Shown piece after piece: positions 19,547 through 28,774 of a DNA stretch of 64,000 nucleotides (positions are counted from its first letter, which is position 1; each line of letters opens with the position of its first letter). The stretch is from Postechiella marina. GTDB taxonomy: Bacteria > Bacteroidota > Bacteroidia > Flavobacteriales > Flavobacteriaceae. The notes beneath the pieces were generated by a model. It did no database searches. It saw nothing but the letters and a program-made list of their open reading frames with translations, and was not told where the DNA came from. Location of the stretch: contig NZ_BAABCA010000003.1 in assembly GCF_039538365.1 (NCBI RefSeq), forward strand, positions 124,001 through 188,000, in the 5' to 3' direction. A program made the position numbers and the translations under genes.

Positions 19547-19589
19547 TTAACACTTCTTAACAAGGGGTAAAGCTTTATACACACACTTA
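19547..19589 (+). promoter_or_regulatory. Candidate ECF promoter upstream of DsbD-alpha-like gene
   Basis: TTAAC (19547-19551), 11 nt, AGGGG (19563-19567), 19 nt, TTA within CACTTA (19584-19589). It follows directly after the preceding terminator, consistent with a fresh transcription start. Confidence 0.6.
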
Positions 19590-19643
19590 ATAAATATAAC
19601 CACCTAAACTAATTCGTTATTTCTAAATAAAATATAAGATTAT

Positions 19644-20150
19644 ATGAAAAACATATTATTTAAAACATTAGCACTTTTTTTTGTTATACAACTTGGTAAC
19701 GCACAAATACCAAACGATTTAAAAAGCAAAGCAATACAAGCGTCAAAAGCACTACAAACACCAGAAACTACACCAGCAGATCCTGTATCCATAAATTCTA
19801 AAATTGTATGGTCTAACGACAAATCACATTTAGCAATAATTCTTAAAGCCAGCATAGAAGAGCAATGGCATATTTACGCTTATGTACCACAAAACCAACC
19901 ATACATTGCATCTAGGCTAGAATTAGAATTACCAGAAGGAATAACAGCAATTGGCGACTGGGAAAAATCTATTAGCGAACCCTATGGCGACGATATATTT
20001 GTTTATCATGGCAATCCTGTTTTTGTTCAATACTGTTCTGTAGGCAGCTATAATAAATCTACAACAATTACATCTGGTTTATTTTACCAAACCTGCGATC
20101 TTAGAGTATGCTTACCTCCACAAACAAAAACAAAATCGTTAACCCTTTAA
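19644..20150 (+). CDS. Stand-alone DsbD N-terminal (alpha) domain-like protein
   Basis: A 168-residue secreted protein with signal peptide 1-20 (ending GNAQ). The body matches the immunoglobulin-like DsbD-alpha/DsbC domain: SHLAIILKASIEEQWHIYAY is the strand-and-aromatic signature. The C-terminal CDLRVCLPP holds a Cys-x4-Cys pair like that which passes electrons from DsbD to periplasmic partners. It lacks the membrane and thioredoxin parts of DsbD, so it must act with another reductase, perhaps the full-length DsbD encoded about 5.5 kb downstream. It heads a unit with the unknown protein at 20183. Confidence 0.82.
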   Translation: MKNILFKTLALFFVIQLGNAQIPNDLKSKAIQASKALQTPETTPADPVSINSKIVWSNDKSHLAIILKASIEEQWHIYAYVPQNQPYIASRLELELPEGITAIGDWEKSISEPYGDDIFVYHGNPVFVQYCSVGSYNKSTTITSGLFYQTCDLRVCLPPQTKTKSLTL

Positions 20151-20182
20151 TATTATTTTAATCAACATTTAAAACTACACAT

Positions 20183-21667
20183 ATGAAGCATCTTTTAAAA
20201 CAAGCCCTTTTACTTATTTTAACAATTGGGTTATCCCTACCTACTTTCGGGCAATCAAAAAAATCTGATTTAAAAATTCTTTATGTAGGTACAAATCCAG
20301 ACAAGCCCATATCAGAAAGAGATCTAAAATACTCTACCAATCCAGACAGAAAGCTAGCATTGCAAAAAAAAAGAGCCTCCGATTTTGAGAGTTTTTTAAA
20401 TAGATATTTCGAAACTGTAACAACCATTTACGGAGCCGATTTTAAAGAAACTATGTCTGCAGATTATGATGTTACCATAATTGACGCTTATCTCACCCCT
20501 TTTACAGGCGGTTACGAAAAGGATAAAAACGGACAAATATTAGGTTACAAAACACGCCAATATTTAACAAAGTCGTTTAATCATGCCACTATCATGATTG
20601 GAGAACCTTCTGCTTTTATTGGAGAAGGACGCGAACTAAAAATAGATCACTTGTGCCTATGTTTAGATGCTCATGCCCATGGCATGAAATTAGAACACCC
20701 TATATTTAACACCCCAAATAAAATTACTATTACTTACGAAAAACAAAAAGTTCCTAGTAATTACAAAGCAAGATATGGAGGTAGAGATTTAAGAGAAACA
20801 ATGCCTATGTGGAGAATGCAAACTGAAGGCTATGAAGACGGTAAAGGCTTCCCTATTGGATTAGTATCGACAGGTTATGCTTTTGAAAACGGAATTGATG
20901 CCGAATGGATTTCCAGTGGCAAATGTGCTAAAGGTGTTGAAGCTACAGCTATTGGGCGTCATGCTAACTTTTTCCATTGGGGTTTTGCAGCTGCTCCAGA
21001 ATATATGACAGATAGCGCTAAACTTACATTTATTAATGCGATACACTACATAGCTCCTTTTAAAGGCGCTAAGCAAATTACAAGAAAAATTAAAAGAATA
21101 CCATTACGTGAATACACAAGAGAACAACAATGGACAGTTTCTGACCGTGGAGCAAAAGCTTGGTTACACTACATTAACAAAGACACATTAAAATCTAAAG
21201 AAGAAAAACTAAAACTTCAAGCTAAAAAAGAAGCAGGTAAAACACTTTCTGAATTAGAAAAAATGAAATTGCAAATGCCTATTAGAAAAGAAACTAGAGA
21301 GTGGACTATTCGCCACGAACCACAAGATTTAAAAGACAAATTTGGAAATAACTGGAAAGCTTATGAAGAACGCTACAAAGAAAACATGAATTACTTTTAC
21401 CCATTACCGTACAAACATTATTACCAAAATGCAATTGATGAAGATGCTAAAGCTCTTGGCATTCCAAATAACGACATAAAGCTTATAGATACTGCAATTA
21501 AAATGCTAAAAAAAGGAGGCGATGTAGCAATGGCCAAACGCATTTTAACTAGATATACTAACGAAAATTTTAAAACAGAAAAAGAATGGGTTAAATGGTT
21601 TAAAAAGAACCGCAATAAACTATATTTTTCTGAAGGCGATGGGTATAAATATATTATACTTCCATAA
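20183..21667 (+). CDS. Secreted protein with ThuA/GATase-like N-terminal domain, function unknown
   Basis: A 494-residue protein with a signal peptide (about 1-24, ending TFGQ). Residues 28-290 resemble a class I glutamine-amidotransferase/ThuA-like fold. It opens with the strand DLKILYVGTNPD, has a DYDVTIIDAYLTPF strand, and ends AIGRHANFFHWGFAAAPEYM then TFINAIHYIAP, the His/Trp-Gly-Phe closing pattern of ThuA-like proteins. The C-terminal half is highly charged and helical with no recognised domain. CLCLDAHAHGMKLEH supplies two Cys and three His that could bind a metal or act in redox chemistry. It is co-transcribed with a DsbD-alpha protein 32 bp upstream. No enzyme activity can be named. 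Confidence 0.6.
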   Translation: MKHLLKQALLLILTIGLSLPTFGQSKKSDLKILYVGTNPDKPISERDLKYSTNPDRKLALQKKRASDFESFLNRYFETVTTIYGADFKETMSADYDVTIIDAYLTPFTGGYEKDKNGQILGYKTRQYLTKSFNHATIMIGEPSAFIGEGRELKIDHLCLCLDAHAHGMKLEHPIFNTPNKITITYEKQKVPSNYKARYGGRDLRETMPMWRMQTEGYEDGKGFPIGLVSTGYAFENGIDAEWISSGKCAKGVEATAIGRHANFFHWGFAAAPEYMTDSAKLTFINAIHYIAPFKGAKQITRKIKRIPLREYTREQQWTVSDRGAKAWLHYINKDTLKSKEEKLKLQAKKEAGKTLSELEKMKLQMPIRKETREWTIRHEPQDLKDKFGNNWKAYEERYKENMNYFYPLPYKHYYQNAIDEDAKALGIPNNDIKLIDTAIKMLKKGGDVAMAKRILTRYTNENFKTEKEWVKWFKKNRNKLYFSEGDGYKYIILP

Positions 21668-21686
21668 CTAATTAATACAACCTAAA

Positions 21687-21987
21687 ATGAAAATCAAATT
21701 TATAAATTTTCTTTTTTATGCTTATTATTTTCAATTAAAACCTTAAGAGTCCAAGAAAACAACACCAATTTTAAAGTATTTGGCACTCTTAAAGGCATAG
21801 ACTCCTCTTATATATTTAACGATTTTGCAACTCCAAAAGCATACGGTTAGATACAATTACGATCTAAAAAGGGGCAAACGATAATAATTTTGTTTCAAAA
21901 TTTAATATAAGCTGGTTTCCATCAAAATGTATTACAGATCCAGAAGGATTTAAAGAAACTGTTATTAAGCTTGATAAACTACTGTAA
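21687..21987 (+). pseudogene. Remnant of a TlpA-like thioredoxin gene
   Basis: From ATG 21687 the sequence encodes a signal peptide that is shifted by one base within a T-run. In the shifted frame it continues as a start of mature protein (QENNTNFKVFGTLKGIDSSY), like the N-terminal DUF4369 domain of its neighbours, and stops at TAG 21848. After a short gap, DNNFVSKFNISWFPSKCITD and GFKETVIKLDKLL match the C-terminal cis-proline end of the TlpA-like protein at 17052 (NFVNHFNVQGFPTKLIID). About 900 bases, including the CxxC centre, have been lost between the two ends. This is a deletion relic with a frameshift and a stop. Confidence 0.78.
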
Positions 21988-22066
21988 AGGTAAACACTAG
22001 AATAATTAACAGCAAAACCTCTTTTTTTAATAGATTTCGCAAGGAATTAATAAAAAAAATAAAAAT

Positions 22067-22110
22067 TTAACATTTTATTCTTAGGGGAAAACGCAAATTA
22101 TATACTCTTA
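22067..22110 (+). promoter_or_regulatory. Candidate ECF promoter upstream of M16 peptidase 1
   Basis: TTAAC (22067-22071), 11 nt, AGGGG (22083-22087), 20 nt, TTA within TACTCTTA (22103-22110), 25 bp before the ATG of the peptidase. Confidence 0.62.
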
Positions 22111-22135
22111 ATAAATATAACACAACATTATTAAA

Positions 22136-24934
22136 ATGAAATTAAAGACCTTAACACTTTTACTTCTAATTGGTTTTACATCCCTAATAGTAAAAGCGCA
22201 AAACAGTAAATTTAATAAAATTCAAGAATTAGAAGGCATAGAAGAATACCTATACACTCCTAACGGAATGAAGGTGTTACTTGTACAAGACAATTCGGCT
22301 CCTGTAGTTACAGTACAAATTGTATATCGTGTGGGCTCAAAACATGAGGTAACAGGAAACACAGGTTCTACTCACTTATTAGAACATTTAAATTTTAAAG
22401 GCACTCCTACTTTTAACAAAAGAAACGGAAATGCAATTTTTAATGTTTTACAAGGTATTGGTGCACAAATGAATGCCACGACATGGAATGATCGTACAAA
22501 TTATTACGAAACTATACCTAGTGATAAATTAGAATTAGCGCTACACATAGAGTCTGACAGAATGCGCAACTCTTTATTATTAAAAGAAGATAAAGATGCA
22601 GAAATGACTGTAGTTCGTAATGAGTTTGAACGAGGAGAAAACAATCCTAATAGTCTTTTAAATAAAGAAATATGGGCTACTGCTTACATGGCTCATCCAT
22701 ACCACCACTCTACAATTGGCTGGCGTGCAGACATAGAAAACATGCCTATTGAAACATTACGTGAATTTTACAATACATACTACTGGCCAAATAATGCAAC
22801 TCTAACCATTATTGGTGATTTTCAAAAAACAACACTCTTTAAACTTGTAGATAAATATTTTGGTAAAATAACAAGGGCACCACACAACATGCCTCAACCT
22901 TATACTACAGAGCCTGCTCAATTAGGACCAAGAAGAACTATTATAAAAAAACCAGGACAACAAGGCATGCTAACGGTTGGATACAAAATACCTGGCCGAA
23001 TGCATGAAGATTTACCAGCCCTTACTGTATTAAGTCAAATTATTGGTAACGGACAGTCTTCTTTACTAAGCAAATCTTTTATAAATACGGGCTTAGCTTA
23101 TTTCGGGTCTGCCCAAGCATCCAATTTTAAAGAAGCTGGTCTGTTTACCATGTCTTTAGGTTTTGCCCCAACAGCTAATCATGACGATTTATATGCCTCT
23201 CTTTTAAACATGGTAGAGAAAATAAAAAAAGAAGGAGTATTACAAGAAGACATTAATAGAATAGTAGCAAAACTTAATGCTCAAACTATTTTATCTAGAG
23301 ATGGATCTGGAAGCATTGCAAGCCAGATAAACGAAGCTATTGCTGGAGGAGACTGGACAGATTATATTAATAAAAGTAATAGGCTTAGCAAAGTTACTAC
23401 ACAAGATGTAAAACGTGTAGCCAACACTTATTTAATAGAAGATCAAAGCACAACGGGTTATTTTATTCCTAAAACATTAGGCAAAAATACACCTAACGAC
23501 TTAAAAGCTTCAAATGTTATACCGGATAATAACGATAAATACTTTTACAGAAACCCAAAACACATCCACGACAACTGTATAAACGAAACAAAACCTAATC
23601 AACTTTCTCAAAAAGCAGTTACCCAAATAGCATCGGCTTACGAAACTATAGAGGCATCAAAATCTGGAGAAAAATTTATTCGAAAAAACATAGAGAATAT
23701 AGATCTTGTTACTGCTAAAACCGGAGCTAAAGGCTTCCTTACTATATCGGCTAGTTTTCCTATTGGCGATTATTTAAACACCAATGGAAATGAAATGACA
23801 CCATATTTAACCACCCAAATGCTAAACAAGGGGACTATTAAAAATAATAAATTACAATTTTCTCAAAAGTTAGAAAAGTTAGGAGTACAATTAAACATTA
23901 GTGCAGAAACTCAAAACGTAAACATTAGTTTTAAGTGTCTTAAAAAAGATCTAAACACCGTTATTAATTTACTTGCAGAAGAATTGCGCTACCCGTTATT
24001 TGATAAAAAAGAATTCGACCTGCTAAAACAGCAAACTGTAGGACAAATGAAACAAGGCTTAACAGACCCTAGTTCTCAGGGAAAAATTAAACTTTCGCAG
24101 GCCATTTACCCTAAAGGACACCCAAATTATTTAACAGACACACAAACATCTATAGATAATTTAAACAGCGTAACCCTACAAGAAATAAAAACGTTTCACA
24201 AAACCTATTTTGGTAACGCAGGCCTACGCATGGTTGCTGTGGGCGATGTAGATACAAAAACATTGTATGCTGCATTAAAAAAAGCCTTTAAAGGTTGGAA
24301 TGGTGGTGTAAAAGGTCTTGCTAAATACACAGAGCCAACAAAAGAAAACGGTTTAACTAAAGTTATAAGTATTCCTCAAAAACCAAGTGCAGAAATGTTT
24401 ATTGGTCAATATACAGGCATTAAAAGAACCGATAAAGATTTTATGCCTTTTTATATTGGTACAAGCATATTAGGAGGCGGATTTTCTGGACGCTTAATGC
24501 AAACCGTAAGAGATAATGATGGGCTAACATACAGCATTGTAGCTAACCATACAGGCCACTCAAACACTGGAGGCTATTGGTTTGTTAATGCTTCTTTTAA
24601 CCCTACACTTTTTCAAAAAGGACTAGATGCTACTATGGTTCAAATTAAAAAATGGATATCTCATGGTATTACAAGCGATGAGTTGGCTAGCAAAAAAACT
24701 AACATTACAGGAAGTTTTAAAGTAGGACTATCTACCACATCTGGATTAGCAGGAACAATTTTAGCATTTTTAGAACGAGGGTTAGAACCTAGTTATATAG
24801 ACAAATACCCAAAAGATGTTGAAGCTGTAACAGTTAAACAAGTTAATGCGTCTATTAAAAAGCATATCAATTTAGATCAATTAATTATTATAAAATCTGG
24901 ATCTCTAGATAACAACGGAGCCCCTTTAAAATAA
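22136..24934 (+). CDS. M16 family zinc metallopeptidase (pitrilysin-like)
   Basis: A 932-residue two-half M16 peptidase with signal peptide 1-21 (ending VKAQ), hence periplasmic. The inverted zinc motif HLLEH is at residues 80-84 (H80, E83, H84), and the second acidic ligand lies in VVRNEFERGE near 160. The C-terminal half (from about 500) is the inactive clam-shell partner with the R/Y pair region near VRDNDGLTYSIVANHTG. M16 enzymes cut short unfolded peptides held inside a closed chamber, which fits trimming of imported peptides. It has its own candidate ECF promoter and is followed by a terminator. Confidence 0.92.
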   Translation: MKLKTLTLLLLIGFTSLIVKAQNSKFNKIQELEGIEEYLYTPNGMKVLLVQDNSAPVVTVQIVYRVGSKHEVTGNTGSTHLLEHLNFKGTPTFNKRNGNAIFNVLQGIGAQMNATTWNDRTNYYETIPSDKLELALHIESDRMRNSLLLKEDKDAEMTVVRNEFERGENNPNSLLNKEIWATAYMAHPYHHSTIGWRADIENMPIETLREFYNTYYWPNNATLTIIGDFQKTTLFKLVDKYFGKITRAPHNMPQPYTTEPAQLGPRRTIIKKPGQQGMLTVGYKIPGRMHEDLPALTVLSQIIGNGQSSLLSKSFINTGLAYFGSAQASNFKEAGLFTMSLGFAPTANHDDLYASLLNMVEKIKKEGVLQEDINRIVAKLNAQTILSRDGSGSIASQINEAIAGGDWTDYINKSNRLSKVTTQDVKRVANTYLIEDQSTTGYFIPKTLGKNTPNDLKASNVIPDNNDKYFYRNPKHIHDNCINETKPNQLSQKAVTQIASAYETIEASKSGEKFIRKNIENIDLVTAKTGAKGFLTISASFPIGDYLNTNGNEMTPYLTTQMLNKGTIKNNKLQFSQKLEKLGVQLNISAETQNVNISFKCLKKDLNTVINLLAEELRYPLFDKKEFDLLKQQTVGQMKQGLTDPSSQGKIKLSQAIYPKGHPNYLTDTQTSIDNLNSVTLQEIKTFHKTYFGNAGLRMVAVGDVDTKTLYAALKKAFKGWNGGVKGLAKYTEPTKENGLTKVISIPQKPSAEMFIGQYTGIKRTDKDFMPFYIGTSILGGGFSGRLMQTVRDNDGLTYSIVANHTGHSNTGGYWFVNASFNPTLFQKGLDATMVQIKKWISHGITSDELASKKTNITGSFKVGLSTTSGLAGTILAFLERGLEPSYIDKYPKDVEAVTVKQVNASIKKHINLDQLIIIKSGSLDNNGAPLK

Positions 24935-25011
24935 CACTATTTTTCTACTTACATTTGTATTTATGTGAATTTTTTGAATTAGTTATTTAATAATTTATTA
25001 GAAAGATAGAA

Positions 25012-25050
25012 AGAAGGGCTATATATCCCCATTTAGCCCTTCTATTTTAA
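25012..25050 (+). terminator. Terminator after M16 peptidase 1
   Basis: AGAAGGGCT pairs with AGCCCTTCT across a 14-nt loop, followed by ATTTTAAAA. The T-run is short, so strength is uncertain. Confidence 0.6.
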
Positions 25051-25076
25051 AAATAGAATAAACATTTAAGAATCAT

Positions 25077-25120
25077 TTAACAGTTTCAAGTTAGGGGGAA
25101 AGTAGATTTGTAACGACTTA
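25077..25120 (+). promoter_or_regulatory. Candidate ECF promoter upstream of DsbD-alpha/DsbD unit
   Basis: TTAAC (25077-25081), 11 nt, AGGGG (25093-25097), 20 nt, TTA within CGACTTA (25114-25120). It is followed by an unusually long AT-rich leader (about 120 nt to the ATG at 25248) in which I see no further element. This accounts for the 313-bp gap between genes. Confidence 0.6.
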
Positions 25121-25247
25121 TATAACACAAGTACTAAACATTTATTTATAATTTAATTACATCTGTTAATATTTAAATATTGGGTAACAAATGTATCGTT
25201 AAATAAAAAATACATTTAATTTTATTTAGCAACCTAAAGCACTAAAA

Positions 25248-25694
25248 ATGAAAAACTTAATTCTATTACTAGCCTTTTTTACCTTTTCTATAAGTAACGC
25301 ACAAATACTAGAGCCCGTAAAATGGACAACTAGTATAGAAAAAACATCAGACACAGAAGCTGTCTTAATAGCAACTGCAACCATAGAACCTCATTGGCAC
25401 CTCTATTCGCAAAACGTACCAGAAGATGGCCCAATTGCTACAAGTTTTTCTTTTAAGGGTAATGCAAACTATTTAAAAAAAGGAAACACATCTGAAGAAA
25501 CAGGACACACTATTGATGATCCTATTTTTGGAATGAAAATTAAATTTTTTGAAAACAAAGCCTCTTTTAAACAGCGTATAAAATTAAAATCTAAAACAAA
25601 TTTTAAAGTTGAAGCTACGGTTGAATTTATGGTTTGCGACGACACGAGATGCTTACCTCCTACTGAAACTGATTTAGTATTCGAAATAAATTAA
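25248..25694 (+). CDS. Stand-alone DsbD N-terminal (alpha) domain-like protein
   Basis: A 148-residue secreted protein (signal peptide 1-18, ending SNAQ). It is almost a copy of the first 150 residues of the following DsbD: ILEPVKWTTSIEKTSDTE and HWHLYSQNVPEDGPIAT have direct counterparts. The Cys-x4-Cys pair CDDTRCLPP near 130-138 is intact, so it can carry a dithiol. With the domain fused in DsbD and the protein at 19644, it is one of three DsbD-alpha domains in this module. It probably shuttles electrons from DsbD to particular thioredoxin-like lipoproteins. Gap to DsbD is 26 bp. Confidence 0.85.
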   Translation: MKNLILLLAFFTFSISNAQILEPVKWTTSIEKTSDTEAVLIATATIEPHWHLYSQNVPEDGPIATSFSFKGNANYLKKGNTSEETGHTIDDPIFGMKIKFFENKASFKQRIKLKSKTNFKVEATVEFMVCDDTRCLPPTETDLVFEIN

Positions 25695-25720
25695 CTAAAC
25701 CACCAAACACAATAATAACT

Positions 25721-27682
25721 ATGAGAAAATTAATTTTTCTTTTTGCTTTAATGGCCTTTTCTTTTGGCTATTCGCAAATATTAGACCCTGTAAAATGGAC
25801 AACTTCTGTTGAAAAAATTTCGGATACCGAATTTAAATTAATAGCCAAAGCTACGGTTGAAGCTGGTTGGCACCTCTATTCGCAGAATGTACCAGAAGAC
25901 GGGCCAATTCCTACTACATTTACTTTTGATGATGCTAACGGTGCGTTTAAAATTATAGGAAATACTACCGAAGAAGAGGGACATACTGTTGACGATCCTG
26001 TTTTTGATATGAAAATTAAGTTTTTTGAAAACAAAGCTACTTTCGAGCAAAAAATTAAGGTTATAGGAGACAAGAATACACTTGAAGCGTTTGTAGAATT
26101 TATGGTTTGTGATGATACACGATGCCTACCTCCTACCGAAGTAGATTTAACATTTAACCTAGACACAAATACTAGTACATCAAACGTATCTGCTACCAAA
26201 GACATTACTACTTCATCTTCAAAAGAATCAGACAAGAGTCTTTTAGGAATATTTATTATTGCCTTTTTATCAGGTTTCGCCGCATTGTTAACACCCTGTG
26301 TTTTCCCTATGATTCCTATGACGGTGAGCTTTTTTACCAAACAAAGTAAAACCAAAGCTGCTGGTATACGTAATGCCATAATTTACGGATTATCTATTAT
26401 TGTAATTTATGTGTTTTTAGGCATTTTAGTAAGCCTACTATTTGGAGCCGATGCCTTAAATGCATTATCTACCAATGTTTGGTTTAACATAATTTTCTTT
26501 ATTTTATTATTAGTTTTTGCTGCTTCTTTTTTAGGAGCGTTTGAAATTATGCTGCCCAATTCTTGGGCAAACAAAGTAGATTCTCAAGCAGATAGAGGTG
26601 GTTTAATTGGCATCTTTTTTATGGCTCTAGCCTTAGCAATTGTTTCTTTTTCTTGTACAGGACCTATTGTTGGAACCTTACTAGTAGAAGCTGCTGCTGG
26701 CGGTAGCCAAATAGGGCCTATTGTTGGCATGCTAGGATTCTCGTTAGCCATTGCTTTACCTTTTGCCTTATTTGCTGCTTTTCCTGGTTGGTTAAACTCT
26801 TTACCAAAATCTGGTGGTTGGTTAAATACAGTAAAGGTGGTTTTAGGATTTTTAGAATTAGCTTTAGCATTTAAATTTCTATCTAACGCCGATTTAGTTT
26901 TACAATTACACTGGCTAGAACGTGAAGTATTTTTAGCTATTTGGATTGCCATTTTTGGAGCCCTTGCGTTTTACCTTTTCGGAAAAATACAATTACCGCA
27001 CGATTCGCCTTTATCACATATTTCTGTAGGAAGATTAAGTTTAGGCTTAATAGTAATGTCTTTTACTATTTATATGATTCCCGGACTATGGGGGGCGCCA
27101 TTAAACTTAATAAGTGCTTTTCCACCACCTCAACATTATAGCGAATCGCCTTATGGTGTAGGATTTACGCAATTAGGATCTGGCTCGAATTTGGCAAATA
27201 ACCACAGTGAAATTCCAGATGGAGCACACTTAATGCCTCCACACGATATTTTAGCTTTTAACGATTACGATAAAGGTTTGGCTTACGCAAAAAAAGTAGG
27301 CAAACCTGTTATGATAGATTTTACAGGTCATGCTTGTGTAAACTGTCGTAAAATGGAACAAAATGTTTGGGTTAAGCCTAGTGTTCTTAAATTCTTAAAA
27401 AACGATGTGGTTCTTATTTCGCTTTATGTAGACGATAAACGCAAACTAGAAGACCACGAAATTGTAGACTCTAAATTGAGACCAGGTAAAAAATTAAAAT
27501 ATATTGGCCAAAAGTGGAGCGAACTACAAACCATAAAATACAAAGCTAATACACAACCTATGTATGTATTAATGGATCATAACGAAGAAAATTTAATAGA
27601 ACCCGTAGCCTATACTCCAGATGTTAACGCGTATCATACCTGGTTAAAAAAAGGTATTAATAATTTCAAATTAAAAAACTAA
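25721..27682 (+). CDS. dsbD: Thiol:disulfide interchange protein DsbD
   Basis: A 653-residue three-domain transmembrane reductase that moves electrons from cytoplasmic thioredoxin to the envelope. The signal peptide and DsbD-alpha domain (about 20-150) contain CDDTRCLPP. The beta domain (about 170-460) has eight hydrophobic helices with the paired cysteines LLTPCVFPMIP and SFSCTGPIVGTLL. The gamma thioredoxin domain (about 510-650) has HACVNCRKME (C539, C542). This is the normal order and length. It would power the many thioredoxin-like proteins around it. Its stop overlaps the next gene's start by one base, so translation is coupled to a TlpA-like lipoprotein. Confidence 0.94.
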   Translation: MRKLIFLFALMAFSFGYSQILDPVKWTTSVEKISDTEFKLIAKATVEAGWHLYSQNVPEDGPIPTTFTFDDANGAFKIIGNTTEEEGHTVDDPVFDMKIKFFENKATFEQKIKVIGDKNTLEAFVEFMVCDDTRCLPPTEVDLTFNLDTNTSTSNVSATKDITTSSSKESDKSLLGIFIIAFLSGFAALLTPCVFPMIPMTVSFFTKQSKTKAAGIRNAIIYGLSIIVIYVFLGILVSLLFGADALNALSTNVWFNIIFFILLLVFAASFLGAFEIMLPNSWANKVDSQADRGGLIGIFFMALALAIVSFSCTGPIVGTLLVEAAAGGSQIGPIVGMLGFSLAIALPFALFAAFPGWLNSLPKSGGWLNTVKVVLGFLELALAFKFLSNADLVLQLHWLEREVFLAIWIAIFGALAFYLFGKIQLPHDSPLSHISVGRLSLGLIVMSFTIYMIPGLWGAPLNLISAFPPPQHYSESPYGVGFTQLGSGSNLANNHSEIPDGAHLMPPHDILAFNDYDKGLAYAKKVGKPVMIDFTGHACVNCRKMEQNVWVKPSVLKFLKNDVVLISLYVDDKRKLEDHEIVDSKLRPGKKLKYIGQKWSELQTIKYKANTQPMYVLMDHNEENLIEPVAYTPDVNAYHTWLKKGINNFKLKN

Positions 27683-28683
27683 TGAAAAATCTAATTTACA
27701 TATTATCAGTAGCTTTAATATTTGCATCTTGTAAACAAGAAGCAAACAAAGACTTTGTAACCTTTTCTGGAACAATTTCAAACCCAAACTCAGACTCTTT
27801 AATTATTGCTCAACGTGGTATTATTAAAACCATTAAAGTAGATGCTAACGGATCGTTTTCTGACACCCTTTCTGTTGAACCTGGAAACTATATCTTTTTT
27901 GATGGAAAAGAAAGAGCTTCGCTATTTTTAAAAAACGGATACGATTTAAATTTAAGTCTAGACACCAAAATGTTTGATGAAACCTTAAAATACGAAGGCA
28001 AAGGGGCAGAACCAAACAACTATCTTGTTAAAAAAGCTATTTTGCAAGAAAAAATTATTGATTATGAGGAGCTAATGAGTATGTCTAAAACAGACTTCGA
28101 TAAAAAAATGGCTTCAAACTCTAGTGCTTTAAAAGCGCTTATAGATAGCACTACTAATTTAGACTCTACTTTTATTGCTTCTCAAAACGAAGAAATTGAA
28201 GGTTTAAATAAGCAGTTTAGCTCTATGTACAACGAGAAACAAAAATTACTAGCGCTTACAGGGCAGGACTCTCCAAAGTTTACCGATTACGAAAACCATG
28301 CAGGAGGTTTAACATCTTTAAACGATTTAAAAGGTAAATATGTATACATAGATATGTGGGCTACTTGGTGCGGGCCTTGTAAAGCAGAAATTCCGCATTT
28401 AAAAAAAATAGAAAAAGCATATCACGGAAAAAACATTGAATTTGTTAGTATTTCTGTCGACAGAAAAAATGCCTACGACACATGGAAAAAAATGGTTAAT
28501 GAAAAGGAATTAGGAGGCATACAACTTTGGGCTAAAGAAGACAAAACGTTTGCAGACAGCTACAGCGTAACAGGAATACCTAGGTTTATTTTAATAGACC
28601 CACAAGGTAAAATTGTAAAAGCAGATGCACCAAGGCCATCTAGCAGTAAATTAACAGAACTTTTTAACGAACTAAACATATAA
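27682..28683 (+). CDS. TlpA-like thioredoxin lipoprotein
   Basis: A 333-residue lipoprotein with lipobox LIFASC (lipid-attachment Cys17). An N-terminal DUF4369-like domain (VTFSGTISNPNSDSLIIAQ) and a helical linker lead to a thioredoxin domain with WATWCGPC (C230, C233) and TGIPRFILIDPQG. It overlaps dsbD by one base (TAATG), the tightest coupling in the window, which makes it the most likely direct electron acceptor of this DsbD. It is closest in architecture to the longer protein at 43939 in module 2, with a shared SVD-KAY-WK-MV pattern and an ending APRPSS. A strong terminator follows. Confidence 0.92.
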   Translation: MKNLIYILSVALIFASCKQEANKDFVTFSGTISNPNSDSLIIAQRGIIKTIKVDANGSFSDTLSVEPGNYIFFDGKERASLFLKNGYDLNLSLDTKMFDETLKYEGKGAEPNNYLVKKAILQEKIIDYEELMSMSKTDFDKKMASNSSALKALIDSTTNLDSTFIASQNEEIEGLNKQFSSMYNEKQKLLALTGQDSPKFTDYENHAGGLTSLNDLKGKYVYIDMWATWCGPCKAEIPHLKKIEKAYHGKNIEFVSISVDRKNAYDTWKKMVNEKELGGIQLWAKEDKTFADSYSVTGIPRFILIDPQGKIVKADAPRPSSSKLTELFNELNI

Positions 28684-28720
28684 AAAGCAAGATCAATTAG
28701 TTTTGATTGTTTTAGTGTTG

Positions 28721-28760
28721 AAATTACCTTGGTTTCTTATTTTCCAAGGTAATTTTTTTT
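28721..28760 (+). terminator. Terminator after dsbD unit
   Basis: AAATTACCTTGG and CCAAGGTAATTT form a perfect 12-bp stem with an 11-nt loop, then a T-run. Confidence 0.88.
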
Positions 28761-28774
28761 AAAAATCTAACCTT

